NCBI RefSeq assembly: GCF_900637055.1
Contig: NZ_LR134338.1
Coordinates: forward strand, 4,243,001 to 4,307,000
Reading direction: 5' to 3'
Source: Brevibacillus brevis
GTDB taxonomy: Bacteria; Bacillota; Bacilli; Brevibacillales; Brevibacillaceae
DNA: 64,000 nucleotides
Part shown: positions 34,826-45,064 of the stretch, piece after piece
Numbering within the stretch: the stretch's first letter is position 1
Layout: each line of letters opens with the position of its first letter
The notes under the pieces: model-generated
What the model saw: only the letters and a program-made list of their open reading frames with translations
Told to the model about the DNA's origin: nothing
The model's database searches: none
Position numbers and translations under genes: made by a program

Positions 34826-34856
34826 AAGACTTGGAAACCCGTAGGGTCCAAGTCTT
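34826..34856 (-). terminator. Terminator of folC-murC
   Basis: On the minus strand AAGACTTGGA and TCCAAGTCTT form a perfect 10-bp stem with a small inner CCCTACGGG hairpin, followed by TTTTTA. Confidence 0.88.
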
Positions 34857-34872
34857 CATACATCTCTATCCG

Positions 34873-36264
34873 TTATTTTTCTAGCTTTTCAGCCAGCCAA
34901 TATGCCGATTTCCAAATATCTCCTGCACCCATTGTCAACACGAGATCGCCCTCTTGCAATCCTTTGAAGACATGCTCCTGCATTTGTTCCTTCGTCGGAA
35001 TGTACTGTGCACGTGGGTGGCTGTTGGTGCGGATTTTTTGCACCAGCACTTCGGAGGTGACTCCTTCGATTTTTTCTTCTCCCGCTGGGGAGTAGATATC
35101 CGTGATGATCACTTCGTCTGCTTCTGCAAAGGCACGGCTGAATTCATCCATGAGGAAAAACGTGCGTGTGTAGCGTTGTGGCTGAAACACAGCGATCACA
35201 CGTCTGCCCGATGCCCTTGCCCCGCTTAGTGTGGCGATAATTTCCGTCGGATGATGCGCGTAGTCGTCTACGACCAGGATGCCTTGTGCATCTCCGATAA
35301 TTTGAAATCTGCGCTTGGCACCGCTAAAAGTAGACAGTGCCTGTGCAATTTTATCAAAGGAAAGGCCAATATCCAGGCAAACAATGATCGCAGCCAGTGC
35401 ATTTGCAATATTATGCTTGCCTGGGACTACGAGACACAATTCACCCAACCGCTCATCCTTGTGATAAATCTGGCACGTGCTGCAACGATCTCCACATTCG
35501 ATCGAAGTGGCAGAAAACTGTGCTTGTGCCACGAAGTTCGGATCGACTGCATACGTCACGACCGTTTTTTCAACGGATGGCATGACTTCACGCACATGCG
35601 GATCATCGATGCACAGGATCGCTTTTCCATCCGGTTTGAGATGGCTCAAGAACTGGACGTACGCCTGTTTCAAATTGTTGAAGTCGCCATCAAAATGCTC
35701 CAGATGATCTGGTTCGATGCTCGTCACAATTTCATACATCGGTCTGTATTCCAAGAAGGAACCGTCGCTCTCGTCTGCCTCGGCAACGACATAGTCACTG
35801 CTACCTGCCTTTGCGTTGGTACCAGCACTCATCAATTCACCGCCGATGATGAAAGTCGGGTCTACACCACACTCTTCCAGCACGTGAGAGATCATCGATG
35901 TCGTGGTCGTCTTGCCGTGTGCTCCGGCTACTGCTACTCCTGTGCGTTCATTCAATATGCGAGCAAGCATTTGGGAACGGTGCATGACCGGAATTCCTAA
36001 TGCTTGGCCTGCGATCACCTCAGGATTGTCTTTGGAAATGCTGGTGGAGTATACGATGCTGTCTGCTCCCTCCACGTGGGCAGCATTATGGCCAATATGA
36101 ATGACCGCCCCTCTTGCTTCCAGCTTTTTCGCCAAATCGTTCATGGCGACATCGGAGCCGGTTACCTTGTATCCAAGGTCGATCAAGACGCGGGCAATGG
36201 CACTCATGCCATAACCGCCGATGCCCACAAAGTGGACGTGTTGGGCCTGATCCACCCTATTCAC
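34873..36264 (-). CDS. murC: UDP-N-acetylmuramate–L-alanine ligase
   Basis: Adds the first amino acid of the peptidoglycan stem peptide. The 463-residue Mur ligase has the N-terminal Rossmann motif [13 protein letters not shown] (~11-23), the ATP loop AGAHGKTTT (~113-121) and the central [10 protein letters not shown] segment (~165-174). Its start overlaps the end of folC by 8 bases, which is an unusual pairing; murC is more often near ytpR or in the dcw cluster. Confidence 0.95.
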   Translation of the reverse strand: MNRVDQAQHVHFVGIGGYGMSAIARVLIDLGYKVTGSDVAMNDLAKKLEARGAVIHIGHNAAHVEGADSIVYSTSISKDNPEVIAGQALGIPVMHRSQMLARILNERTGVAVAGAHGKTTTTSMISHVLEECGVDPTFIIGGELMSAGTNAKAGSSDYVVAEADESDGSFLEYRPMYEIVTSIEPDHLEHFDGDFNNLKQAYVQFLSHLKPDGKAILCIDDPHVREVMPSVEKTVVTYAVDPNFVAQAQFSATSIECGDRCSTCQIYHKDERLGELCLVVPGKHNIANALAAIIVCLDIGLSFDKIAQALSTFSGAKRRFQIIGDAQGILVVDDYAHHPTEIIATLSGARASGRRVIAVFQPQRYTRTFFLMDEFSRAFAEADEVIITDIYSPAGEEKIEGVTSEVLVQKIRTNSHPRAQYIPTKEQMQEHVFKGLQEGDLVLTMGAGDIWKSAYWLAEKLEK

Positions 36265-37630
36265 CTGCCTCTTCTACTATAGTGGGAAAGAATGCGCGTA
36301 CTTGGGCGATGAAGTAGAGCGAACCGCAGACGACCAACCAGTCATCCGCCTTCGCTGATTGCTTCTCCCGCATCCAAGAATGGAGAAACGCCCGCCAGTC
36401 TGGGACTGCATCGAGAAACTCCTGCTCCCAGCCACCGGCTATAAACGACTCTTGTAAGCTATTGGCTTCGGCTGCACGCGGGAAGTCAAAGGTTGTCACA
36501 TGCAGCTTTTTGATTTTTGACTTTACTGGTGCGAGCGACTCTGCCATTTTGGCAAGCGGCTTATCTGCCAATCCAGAAAAGAGCAAATGCAACTGTACTC
36601 CGTCCGGCAACAACCGATCCAGACTACTTACAAGCGCTTCCATTCCTTCCTGATTATGTGCCCCATCCAAGATAACCATTGGTCTTGGAGAGATGACTTC
36701 TAGACGACCAGGCCAACGTGTTTGTTGCAAACCGCGAGATATTTCTTCTTCCTCCAGCAAGAAAGAGAAGTAATTTCGCAGGATATCGATGGTCATTAAA
36801 GCAACGGCTGCATTGGTTGTTTGGTGAATGCCATTCATGGTAAGGCGGTAGGATGCTTCCGCACGACGGTGAATGCTTTTGTATCGAAACTGTTGTTCAC
36901 CCAGTTGCTCCTCTACCTGCTCTGCCTGGAAATGTTCACCTATATGGTATAGCGTACTCTTCGTTTGTCTGGCGCGCTCCTCAAAAACCGCGAGAAGTTC
37001 AGGCCTGACCTCACCTGTGACGACAGGAACACCCGGTTTGATAATCCCCGCTTTTTCCCGGGCAATCTCTTCCAAGCTTTCTCCCAACACTTGTGTATGG
37101 TCCATGCCGATATTCGTGATGACCGAAATAAGCGGAAGGACGACGTTCGTCGAATCCAATCGCCCGCCTAGTCCTGTTTCCCACACGACTACCGCTGGTC
37201 TCGCCACTCTTGAAAAATAAAGAATGGCGATCAGCGTAATCACTTCAAATTCGGTAGGAGAACCGAACTCTGTTTCTTGTTCGCATCGTTGCACCCATAC
37301 CTTGACTTCATTCACCAGCTGCAATAGATCTTCTTCCGCGATCATGCTGCCGTTGTAACGGATGCGTTCACGGAAATCAACCAAATAAGGGGAGGTAAAT
37401 GTACCTACACTATATCCGGCTTCCATCAGCATTTGCGTTAGGAATGCGCAGGTTGAACCTTTTCCATTGGTGCCAGCCACATGAATAAATGGGATTCTCC
37501 GCTCAGGATGTCCTACTTGCTCCAAAACCCACTGCATTCTCTCAAGCCCCGGCCGTTGACCGAACCTGAGCAGTCCATGCAGCCAGTCGAGCGCTTGCGT
37601 GTATTCTACAAACCCTTCTTCTGCATGCAT
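36257..37630 (-). CDS. folC: Folylpolyglutamate synthase/dihydrofolate synthase
   Basis: Adds glutamate residues to folates. ATG 37630 ([10 protein letters not shown]) has GGAG nine bases upstream. Length is 457 residues. The Mur-ligase-like P-loop AGTNGKGST is at ~52-60, and the Ω-loop [11 protein letters not shown] follows at ~80-90. DHTQVLG and the C-terminal LDGAHN motif are present. It follows valS, as in Bacillus. Confidence 0.94.
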   Translation of the reverse strand: MHAEEGFVEYTQALDWLHGLLRFGQRPGLERMQWVLEQVGHPERRIPFIHVAGTNGKGSTCAFLTQMLMEAGYSVGTFTSPYLVDFRERIRYNGSMIAEEDLLQLVNEVKVWVQRCEQETEFGSPTEFEVITLIAILYFSRVARPAVVVWETGLGGRLDSTNVVLPLISVITNIGMDHTQVLGESLEEIAREKAGIIKPGVPVVTGEVRPELLAVFEERARQTKSTLYHIGEHFQAEQVEEQLGEQQFRYKSIHRRAEASYRLTMNGIHQTTNAAVALMTIDILRNYFSFLLEEEEISRGLQQTRWPGRLEVISPRPMVILDGAHNQEGMEALVSSLDRLLPDGVQLHLLFSGLADKPLAKMAESLAPVKSKIKKLHVTTFDFPRAAEANSLQESFIAGGWEQEFLDAVPDWRAFLHSWMREKQSAKADDWLVVCGSLYFIAQVRAFFPTIVEEAGE

Positions 37631-37673
37631 ACCACAATGCTCCATTCTCAAAAATATGCGATGGTATGGCGGA

Positions 37674-40346
37674 TCATTCGCCCTTCAATTCGGCAAGTCG
37701 TGCAATCACTTTATCCCGCTTATCCATGTAGTCTGCCATCTTCGCTTTTTCCTCTTCGACTACTTTTTCAGGTGCTTTCGCCATAAATCCGGCATTGTTG
37801 AGCTTTTTCTCAATGCGCTCCACTTCGCCGTTGAGTGTCGCCACTTCTTTTTCCAGACGCTTCAGCTCTTGCTCGATATCGATCAAGCCTGCCAGTGGAA
37901 GGAACAATTCTGCTCCCGTGATCACAGCAGACATCGCTTTATCAGGCGTAGCCAGATCCAGACTGATTTCCAGACGCTCTGGGTTGCAGAAGCGAGTGAG
38001 GTAGTGTTCACCGCGTGTCAGGCGCTCAGCGGACGATGCATCGCTAGGCTTGATCAAGAGCTCAATTTTCTTGGACATCGGTACGTTTACTTCTGCACGG
38101 ATGTTGCGTACGCTGCGGATGATATCCATCAACTGGTTCATTTCGCTTTCTGCTTCAGCAAAAATCCATTGCTCGTTAACGGTTGGCCAAGGTGCTACTG
38201 TGATGCTCTCGCCTTGGTGCGGCAATGCCTGCCAAATTTCCTCCGTGATGAACGGCATGAACGGATGCAACAGCTTGAGCGTTTGATCCAGAACCGTCAC
38301 CAGAACGGATTGGGTTGTTTTCTTCGCCGCTTCATCTGTACCGTACAGCGGCAGCTTCGCCATCTCGATATACCAGTCACACAGGTCATCCCAAATGAAG
38401 TTGTAAAGCACACGTCCTGCTTCACCGAATTCAAATGCATCAGACAGACGGGTTACATCTGCGATTGTCGCTTGCAGGCGGGAGAGAATCCATTTGTCTG
38501 GTGTAGACAGCTCACCGCTCAAATCGATTTCCTCGTATTTAAAGTCAGCCAGGTTCATCAAAGCAAAACGAGACGCATTCCAAATCTTGTTCGCGAAGTT
38601 GCGGTTTGCCTCCACCTTTTCCCAATAGAAGCGTTGGTCATTCCCTGGGGAGTTCCCTGTCGCCAGTGTGTAGCGCAGCGCATCCGCTCCGTACTTCTCA
38701 ATCACTTCCATCGGATCGACACCGTTGCCAAGTGATTTGGACATTTTGCGGCCCTCGGAGTCACGAATAATACCGTGGATCAAGACGGATTCAAACGGAC
38801 TTTTCCCGGTAAATTCAAGACCGGAGAACATCATGCGAGCAACCCAGAAGAAGATAATATCGTACCCTGTTACCAGGACATTCGTCGGATAGAAGTACTT
38901 CATGTCCTCGGATTCTTCTGGCCAGCCCAATGTCGAGAACGGCCATAGACCAGAGGAGAACCATGTATCGAGAACGTCGTTATCCTGCTCCAGCTTGTGG
39001 CTGTGGCAGCTTGGGCACTCCGTCACGTCCGTACGAGATACAATCGTTTCGTTACAATCTCCGCAATACCATGCAGGAATTCGGTGACCCCACCAAAGTT
39101 GACGGGAGATGCACCAGTCGCGGATGTTTTCAATCCAACGCAGGTAATTCGTCTTGAAGCGCTCCGGGACGAATTTCACGCTCTCAGGGCTGTTTGCATT
39201 AGCCAGTGCTTCGTCAGCCAAAGGCTGCATTTTTACGAACCATTGGGTAGAAAGGTATGGTTCTACGACAGCATCGCTGCGCTCACTATGTCCAACCTGA
39301 TGAATATGCTCTTCAACCTTGAACATAACACCTTGCTCAGTCAAGTCTTTGATGATTTGCTTGCGGCATGCAAAGCGATCCAACCCTTTGTAGATACCTG
39401 CCAGCTCGTTCATCGTGCCCGTTTCATCCATGACAACGATTTGTGGTAACTGATGACGAAGACCCAATTCAAAGTCATTCGGATCGTGTGCTGGCGTAAT
39501 TTTTACAGCGCCAGAACCAAACTCAGGATCAACGTAGTCATCGGCTACGATTGGAATTTCGCGTCCTACGATTGGCAAAATCACGGTTTTGCCGATCATG
39601 TCCTTGTAACGCTCATCTTCCGGATGTACCGCTACAGCCGTATCACCGAGCATCGTTTCAGGACGGGTTGTAGCTACTTCGATATAACCGGTGCCATCTG
39701 CCAATGGATAACGCATGTGATGCAGCGCACCTTTTACTTCCTTGTAGATTACTTCAATATCGGACAGAGCTGTGCGGGCAGCCGGGTCCCAGTTAATGAT
39801 CCGGTTGCCGCGATAGATCAAGCCTTTTTCGTACAGGCGAACAAATACTTCGCGTACAGCTTGGGACAAGCCTTCATCCATCGTAAAACGCTCGCGGGAG
39901 TAATCCAGGGCAAGACCGAGCTTTTCCCACTGCTCACGAATATGCGAAGCGTAAATGTGCTTCCACTCCCATACCTTTTCCACGAATTTTTCGCGGCCCA
40001 GATCATGGCGAGAGATGCCTTCTTCACGCAAGGTAGCTTCTACGCGCGCTTGGGTTGCAATACCAGCGTGGTCCATACCTGGCAAGAACAAGGCGCTGTA
40101 GCCTTGCATACGCTTGGTACGCGTAATGATATCTTGCAAAGTCGTATCCAGCGCGTGGCCCAAATGCAATTTACCAGTTACGTTCGGCGGTGGAATGACA
40201 ATCGTAAACGGACGTTTATTCGGGTCACGTTCTGCCTTGAAAAATTGTTTTTCGATCCAATACGGATACCATTTGTTCTCTGCTGCTTTTGGATCATAGT
40301 TTTTCGGCAGCAATTGGTCGATGTCGGTTGTTGGCTGTGTAGACAT
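37674..40346 (-). CDS. valS: Valine–tRNA ligase
   Basis: Class I aminoacyl-tRNA synthetase for valine. Length is 890 residues. The HIGH-type motif is in [12 protein letters not shown] (~55-66) and KMSKS in [11 protein letters not shown] (~530). An editing domain lies between them, and a C-terminal coiled coil spans ~815-885 ([25 protein letters not shown]). ATG 40346 has AGGAGGAG upstream. Control by a T-box leader is visible. Confidence 0.97.
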   Translation of the reverse strand: MSTQPTTDIDQLLPKNYDPKAAENKWYPYWIEKQFFKAERDPNKRPFTIVIPPPNVTGKLHLGHALDTTLQDIITRTKRMQGYSALFLPGMDHAGIATQARVEATLREEGISRHDLGREKFVEKVWEWKHIYASHIREQWEKLGLALDYSRERFTMDEGLSQAVREVFVRLYEKGLIYRGNRIINWDPAARTALSDIEVIYKEVKGALHHMRYPLADGTGYIEVATTRPETMLGDTAVAVHPEDERYKDMIGKTVILPIVGREIPIVADDYVDPEFGSGAVKITPAHDPNDFELGLRHQLPQIVVMDETGTMNELAGIYKGLDRFACRKQIIKDLTEQGVMFKVEEHIHQVGHSERSDAVVEPYLSTQWFVKMQPLADEALANANSPESVKFVPERFKTNYLRWIENIRDWCISRQLWWGHRIPAWYCGDCNETIVSRTDVTECPSCHSHKLEQDNDVLDTWFSSGLWPFSTLGWPEESEDMKYFYPTNVLVTGYDIIFFWVARMMFSGLEFTGKSPFESVLIHGIIRDSEGRKMSKSLGNGVDPMEVIEKYGADALRYTLATGNSPGNDQRFYWEKVEANRNFANKIWNASRFALMNLADFKYEEIDLSGELSTPDKWILSRLQATIADVTRLSDAFEFGEAGRVLYNFIWDDLCDWYIEMAKLPLYGTDEAAKKTTQSVLVTVLDQTLKLLHPFMPFITEEIWQALPHQGESITVAPWPTVNEQWIFAEAESEMNQLMDIIRSVRNIRAEVNVPMSKKIELLIKPSDASSAERLTRGEHYLTRFCNPERLEISLDLATPDKAMSAVITGAELFLPLAGLIDIEQELKRLEKEVATLNGEVERIEKKLNNAGFMAKAPEKVVEEEKAKMADYMDKRDKVIARLAELKGE

Positions 40347-40374
40347 GTACGACTCCTCCTATTAGCATAACTTG

Positions 40375-40672
40375 CTTTGCAAAAAATAAAAAAACCCTTC
40401 ATCGCAAAGGACGAAAGGATTATTTTCGCGGTACCACCTTTGTTAACACACGATAAACGTCATGCTTATGGTGTGTTCACTCTGACAAGATAACGGTTGC
40501 GAACCGGTCTCGGCTAGGCACGTGCTTTCACCGAAAAAACTCCTGGGCGACCTTCAGCCATTCATGACCTTAGAGAATCTCGCAGCTACTGATTCTCCTC
40601 TCTGCCAAGGCGTCCTGACTTACTCTTCCCACTCATCGTTCATATCGTATGTAGTTGTCTTATTGTTAGCTT
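40375..40672 (-). promoter_or_regulatory. T-box riboswitch of valS
   Basis: The minus strand contains the T-box signature AGGTGGTACCGCG (40427-40440). Directly after it comes a terminator hairpin (CCTTTCGTC...GATGAAGG then TTTTTTT). Upstream are a stem I-type segment with paired GAGAATC/GATTCTC arms and several hairpins. Such leaders sense uncharged tRNA-Val and let transcription continue into valS. The specifier codon was not assigned with certainty; GTC triplets are present in the expected region. Confidence 0.9.
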
Positions 40673-40677
40673 TCACT

Positions 40678-40707
40678 ATTATATACAATCACGCTGTTTG
40701 GCGTCAA
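40678..40707 (-). promoter_or_regulatory. SigA-type promoter of valS
   Basis: TTGACG (40702-40707) and TATAAT (40678-40683) are 18 bases apart on the minus strand. The -35 box overlaps the stop region of the STAS-domain gene. Confidence 0.82.
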
Positions 40708-41030
40708 ACCCGGGTTTCGCCCACTTTTCCAACTGCAATGCCCAGTGCTTCGGTAAAACCGAGCACGCCCAAAATATCGAGAATTTCTTCTCGGACATTG
40801 ACGATTTCTACCTGTTTGCCCATGGCCAACAGTTCTTTCGTGGTAAAAAACAGGCTTCCAATACCGGAAGAATCTACAAAGGAGACACCTTGAAAATCGA
40901 CGGTAACGGATTGATTTCGCCCTCCATACTGCTGGAGCAATTCACCTACTCGATCTCCTACAGCCATGTCCAACTCTCCGACGAAAAACAATGTAGCCTG
41001 TCCGTTCGCCTCTGTTGCGCGGTAGTCCAT
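40704..41030 (-). CDS. STAS-domain anti-sigma factor antagonist
   Basis: A 108-residue RsbV/SpoIIAA-like protein, start ATG 41030 (MDYRATEANG) with GAGAGGAG upstream. The phosphorylatable serine is in VSFVDSSGIGSLF (about residue 57). In partner-switching systems the dephosphorylated form binds the RsbW-type kinase and frees its target. Here a phosphatase and a kinase are encoded just upstream. The target sigma factor or effector is not visible. Confidence 0.87.
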   Translation of the reverse strand: MDYRATEANGQATLFFVGELDMAVGDRVGELLQQYGGRNQSVTVDFQGVSFVDSSGIGSLFFTTKELLAMGKQVEIVNVREEILDILGVLGFTEALGIAVGKVGETRV

Positions 41031-41137
41031 GCTCAAACTCCTCTCAATAGGTATCGGTACACCCAATCTGCTCGTCCTTTTACTATATTACCCATTTTCA
41101 TTCACTTGCAAACATTTGGCTTTTTGGAAATCGTTGC

Positions 41138-42376
41138 TTAACGCGAAAGGTTACATTCTAAAATAAGCTTTGTACCTGCCAGCGAGCTGCTCAAATAAAC
41201 ACGATCACAGTATTGCAGGATCACGTGAAAACCGGCCCCAAGTGAGTGGCGCGTAGAAAATCCTTGCTGTAGGGTAGCTCGTGGAATATCCTCGAGCAAA
41301 ATTCCTTGTCCCTCATCATGAATCACAGCCCGACACATCTGTCTGTCATTCGATAGGTACAACGTAACCACACCACCATTTCCGTGCTTCAACGTATTGG
41401 AAGCAGCTTCGTTGACCGCAACGAGAAACTGCAGCAATCGTTTATCAGAAATGCCTTGTGGTTCCAAAGCTTGCTTGAACAATTTACGCAGTTCTGCAAG
41501 CTGCTCCGGTAAACGGATATCGATTGCCAAGAGCTTATGCCCTTCTCGAAGCAAGAAAAATAATTCTTCATCACTAAGCAACAACAGCTTACCTTCTGTG
41601 ACCACACCCAGAATATCTCTGTAGATCTCCCATTCCCGTCTTTTGCGTTTTCGTTCTTCTGCAATAACGGCAGTGACATCAATCAAGGCGATTCCACAGG
41701 TCCGATCTGGCAATACAGATGTGTATAATTCAAATACCTTTTTGCCATCAGTGGTGACAATTTGCTCTCTCACAGGTCCGCCCGTTCCAGCCGCCTCTTC
41801 GACCAGTCGTTGCATTTCTCGCTCTACTTCCACATTCGCGCGAACGTCACCCAGCGGACGCACTTTCCCTTCATCGTAAAGATAGAGGAAAATGGTCTCG
41901 ATCTGACGCAGTATCGATAGCTTCTGAATCTCTTGTTTTATTAATCGCCCCCGCTCGTCGTCTCGATCCTTCCAATGTAACAAGACGTCTGCCGGGTCCA
42001 ATTCGCCACTCATGTGCCACGTATGAAATTCTTCCAGGAGCAATCGCTCCAGAACATCTTCCCGTCGCAAAACTTTTTCGATATCGATAATGTAGTAAGG
42101 ATCACCTGCTATACCGCGCAATCCGCTACCGATAATTCGGAAATCATAGGCGAGCTCTATTTCTATTCGTCCGTGCAAATCATGATCAGAACTGCTTAAC
42201 CCAATGGTCGTCCGGCTCACTGCTACCAGCTTTGCCTGGAACGATTCCATCGTTGCTAGGTTCGTCACCTTTACAGTGCGGGCCGGAACTACTTTGTTTG
42301 CTGCACCGCCAGAACGTAGCGCGACAAGGCAATTATCACAAGTGGGATTGTCCGGACAACGCTCACACAAAATCAC
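41138..42376 (-). CDS. RsbW-type ATPase/kinase with N-terminal cysteine cluster
   Basis: The 412-residue protein ends in a GHKL ATPase domain (~275-408) with N box NEAASNTLKHG, G1-like IHDEGQG and FSTRHSLGAGFHV. The N-terminus has four closely spaced cysteines (CERCPDNPTCDNC, residues 4-16), a possible metal or iron-sulfur site. The central region (~170-265) has a PAS-like sensor pattern (REQIVTTDGKKVFELYTSVL...GIALIDVTAVI). This is larger than RsbW (~160 residues), so it may be a redox or metal-sensing partner-switch kinase; that is inference. Confidence 0.75.
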   Translation of the reverse strand: MILCERCPDNPTCDNCLVALRSGGAANKVVPARTVKVTNLATMESFQAKLVAVSRTTIGLSSSDHDLHGRIEIELAYDFRIIGSGLRGIAGDPYYIIDIEKVLRREDVLERLLLEEFHTWHMSGELDPADVLLHWKDRDDERGRLIKQEIQKLSILRQIETIFLYLYDEGKVRPLGDVRANVEVEREMQRLVEEAAGTGGPVREQIVTTDGKKVFELYTSVLPDRTCGIALIDVTAVIAEERKRKRREWEIYRDILGVVTEGKLLLLSDEELFFLLREGHKLLAIDIRLPEQLAELRKLFKQALEPQGISDKRLLQFLVAVNEAASNTLKHGNGGVVTLYLSNDRQMCRAVIHDEGQGILLEDIPRATLQQGFSTRHSLGAGFHVILQYCDRVYLSSSLAGTKLILECNLSR

Positions 42377-42401
42377 AGTTCATCCTCCTATTCACGCGCA
42401 A

Positions 42402-43604
42402 CTACACGAGGGCTACACTCTCTTCAGGCTCAAATTGAAGAATCAACACAGAAATATCATCCGTTTGGTTTCGCTGCTGTGTTATCTCCATTAAGTAGGC
42501 CTCAACTCGATTCATCGATTCCTGCTTACTATCACCAGGCATTTTTAATAAGGAGGATAGTTCTTCTAGCCAATGCCTGCTGTCTCGAAACACTTCTTTT
42601 CTCCCTGAATCCAGCAAACCATCTGTGTAGAGCAATAGCATGCCCTCTTCTTCTAAGGGTACCTCCTCCATTTGATACGTGCTATCGGGCAAAAGCCCTA
42701 GGCCGACCCCACCCTTGCTAGCTAAAACGGTTTGATTCGACTTGGACAAATAAAAAGGCTGAGGATGTCCTGCCCTGCCAAATCGAATTTTGTGTTCCAC
42801 CTCGTCATAGACTGCAACCAGCATCGTAATGTAAGAACGGGTTTTCACTAAATCTGCATAAAGCAACTGATTAAGTCTTTCCAAAATCTCATCCGGCGAA
42901 TAGCTGGACTGCAAAACCTGCCGTACAGCAATCCTAATCCCCGTAGCCCAAATACTGGCCAAAAAACCGTGCCCGGACACATCCGCAATGATAAAACAGG
43001 TATAGCGATCATTGATTTTTCTATAGTCGATGTAATCTCCACCTACATAATCGACTGGTACGTAAACCGTTCTTGTTCGCAAACTGGTCAACTGCAATTC
43101 TTCTGTGGGAATGAGCATCGACTGCATGCGTCTAGCCAGCTTCATCTCCATCTCGATTTCTCGTTGTCCTGATGACTGGTCCTGTTGACATCTGAGGATT
43201 AGCGCCCGAATGTTCACGAGGAGCAGCCCATAAAAAGATTTCTCCAGTTCCTTTAGATCACGGTCATTGACGTTACTTTGGGCGAACAAGCGGACGTAGC
43301 GCGGTGTTTGAGGGGTGTCATACTGTTCCGAGACAACAATGCGCTCCTCTACTTCGCGCTGCACGATTGCGCTCTCTTTGTTGCCACGCTCGATCCGAAA
43401 ATAGACAGCACCTAGAGCCGATTCAAACGTGATCGACAGGAAGCAAGGCTTGTCCATTTTCACGAACCATGTATCGACTAACTCTTCTATAAATGGCATG
43501 AGACTCTCGTAATTGACTTGGCGCTTGCTTTGCTCATTGCTGGTCATCACCAGATACTCGTAATTCTGTTTCAATTCCATTAGTTTGACCAATTGATGAT
43601 TCAT
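42402..43604 (-). CDS. PP2C-type SpoIIE/RsbU-like phosphatase
   Basis: A 400-residue protein, start ATG 43604 (MNHQLVKLMEL). The N-terminal ~160 residues are a sensor-like domain. A linker helix with ARRMQSMLIPTEE precedes the PP2C domain, which carries VGGDYIDYRKIND, IIADVSGHGFLAS and YTDGLLDSGRKEVF. The enzyme would dephosphorylate the STAS protein encoded two genes downstream. The order is phosphatase-kinase-antagonist, with 25 and ~107-base gaps. Confidence 0.87.
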   Translation of the reverse strand: MNHQLVKLMELKQNYEYLVMTSNEQSKRQVNYESLMPFIEELVDTWFVKMDKPCFLSITFESALGAVYFRIERGNKESAIVQREVEERIVVSEQYDTPQTPRYVRLFAQSNVNDRDLKELEKSFYGLLLVNIRALILRCQQDQSSGQREIEMEMKLARRMQSMLIPTEELQLTSLRTRTVYVPVDYVGGDYIDYRKINDRYTCFIIADVSGHGFLASIWATGIRIAVRQVLQSSYSPDEILERLNQLLYADLVKTRSYITMLVAVYDEVEHKIRFGRAGHPQPFYLSKSNQTVLASKGGVGLGLLPDSTYQMEEVPLEEEGMLLLYTDGLLDSGRKEVFRDSRHWLEELSSLLKMPGDSKQESMNRVEAYLMEITQQRNQTDDISVLILQFEPEESVALV

Positions 43605-43846
43605 CCCCGAGCCACTCCCATACACACTTTAGCATAATCGGGAATTGGGAAAAGGGTTATGGCAATTTTCAAAAACATTGTGATCACCTTTATTCGTTTC
43701 GTCCTAGCCTTCCTGCCCTACACCTTCCCTTTTCGGGCACCGTTCAAACCACTATCTACTTTCCATGAAAATGTTTTAGGCGTTTGCTCAAGGTTTGTAG
43801 ACACTGTCCAAAGTCGCCGCGCATATGCTGAAATGAGGTGATTGTG

Positions 43847-44029
43847 ATGAATTTTCGTTGGAAGTATAACCCCACGTATTTACGGATCAAATACGGTTGC
43901 AAACAGGTGCTCTTTCCACTGTTAGTTTTTCAGTTTATCCGAACAGTTGTGTTTCCTACCTCTTTTGATGTCATCCTTCTCGGTTTGCTAGCCATGCTCT
44001 ATGTTGCCATCTCCCTCGAATGGTTATAA
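43847..44029 (+). CDS. Small membrane protein of unknown function (60 residues)
   Basis: ATG 43847 has GAGGTGATT upstream. The product has two hydrophobic segments (about 20-35 and 42-58) behind a basic N-terminus (MNFRWKYNPTYLRIKYG). A bidirectional terminator follows. It is one of few plus-strand genes and no family is recognised. Confidence 0.55.
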   Translation: MNFRWKYNPTYLRIKYGCKQVLFPLLVFQFIRTVVFPTSFDVILLGLLAMLYVAISLEWL

Positions 44030-44035
44030 AAAAGA

Positions 44036-44066
44036 AAAACAACGCCCCACGCGGTGAGACGTTGCT
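44036..44066. terminator. Terminator of the spoVID-ysxE operon (possibly bidirectional)
   Basis: CAACGCCCCA-CGCG-GTGAGACGTTG forms a stem-loop; on the minus strand it is followed by TTTTTCTTTTTT. Confidence 0.8.
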
Positions 44067-44068
44067 CA

Positions 44069-45064
44069 TTAAAAGGCTTGCTGGACCCAACGATGCAGGC
44101 GCATCAGACGGTCCATATCTTTTTCAAAACGTTGGACAGCGTAAAACTCGCTCCACTCGCGGGGATGATGATAATAAATATCCAAGTCCCTCATGATCCT
44201 CTCCGGGTAGGAGAGAAACGAAGCCATCAGTTCAATTTCTTCCGGCCGCAGCGGAAATATCTCGGCGTAGCGATGGAAAAGTTGAGATGCCCCAACCTCA
44301 TCCCCCGCCATTTGAAAATAGGTACGATAAAATAGCGTCAAATCGCGCACTGGTGTATCAAAGCTGGCACGATCAAAATTAAGCAGCCGTCCTTTTCCCG
44401 ATCGATCTGGCACAACATGCTCTGGATTCGGGTTACCATGGATCAACGATAAGCGAAAATGCGCGTGCGTCTCATGCCGCTCTCGCCAATCGGTCAATAA
44501 GTCTGTCGCTGTTTGAGCCATTTCCTCAAGAAACTCCTTGTTTGCCAAAAACACCAGATCGAAAGGGGAAGGATATTTGCGTTCCTGCGCCAGAGTTGCC
44601 GCCTTATTCATTTGGTCTTGCCAATATTGCCAACGGTTAAGCAAGGAGTCGACAAGTGGCTCTACCTGTCTCGGATCATCGTAGCGATAGTTTTGTGTCA
44701 AATGATGAAGCTCCGCCAAACGTTCCAAGGCAGGGAACGCCCAAGACAAGGGCTGCTCGGCCCACTCCTCACTTCCTGGCTGCCAAGGGGTTACGTAAAA
44801 GGCAGTGCTACCCTGTTGAACAAAAGGATCATCGTATTTCGTGTACGTAAAAGGAACGGCCCCATCCCATCCGCGGTGCTGCAATTGACGCAGCATATCG
44901 CTGACGAAAACAAGACGTTGAGCGGGTATTTGCGTTCGTTTGCATACGAAGGAGCCGTAGGGAGTCGTCGCCTTAAATACATTTGGCTCCTTTAAAACGT
45001 CAATGCTCTGGGCATACATGTCATACTCTTTGAATAAAGGAGCAATGTCATCATACCGACTCAT
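44069..45064 (-). CDS. ysxE: CotS-like spore coat kinase-fold protein (YsxE-like), second copy
   Basis: A 331-residue protein with an aminoglycoside-phosphotransferase/CotS fold, start ATG 45064 (MSRYDDIAPLF) with GGAGGGAG upstream. The catalytic-loop region reads LIHGNPNPEHV and the metal-loop region NFDRA, so the usual catalytic Asp of HGD is Asn; activity is doubtful. The order spoVID-ysxE next to haem genes is as in Bacillus. It overlaps the previous CotS-like gene by 14 bases. Confidence 0.75.
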   Translation of the reverse strand: MSRYDDIAPLFKEYDMYAQSIDVLKEPNVFKATTPYGSFVCKRTQIPAQRLVFVSDMLRQLQHRGWDGAVPFTYTKYDDPFVQQGSTAFYVTPWQPGSEEWAEQPLSWAFPALERLAELHHLTQNYRYDDPRQVEPLVDSLLNRWQYWQDQMNKAATLAQERKYPSPFDLVFLANKEFLEEMAQTATDLLTDWRERHETHAHFRLSLIHGNPNPEHVVPDRSGKGRLLNFDRASFDTPVRDLTLFYRTYFQMAGDEVGASQLFHRYAEIFPLRPEEIELMASFLSYPERIMRDLDIYYHHPREWSEFYAVQRFEKDMDRLMRLHRWVQQAF

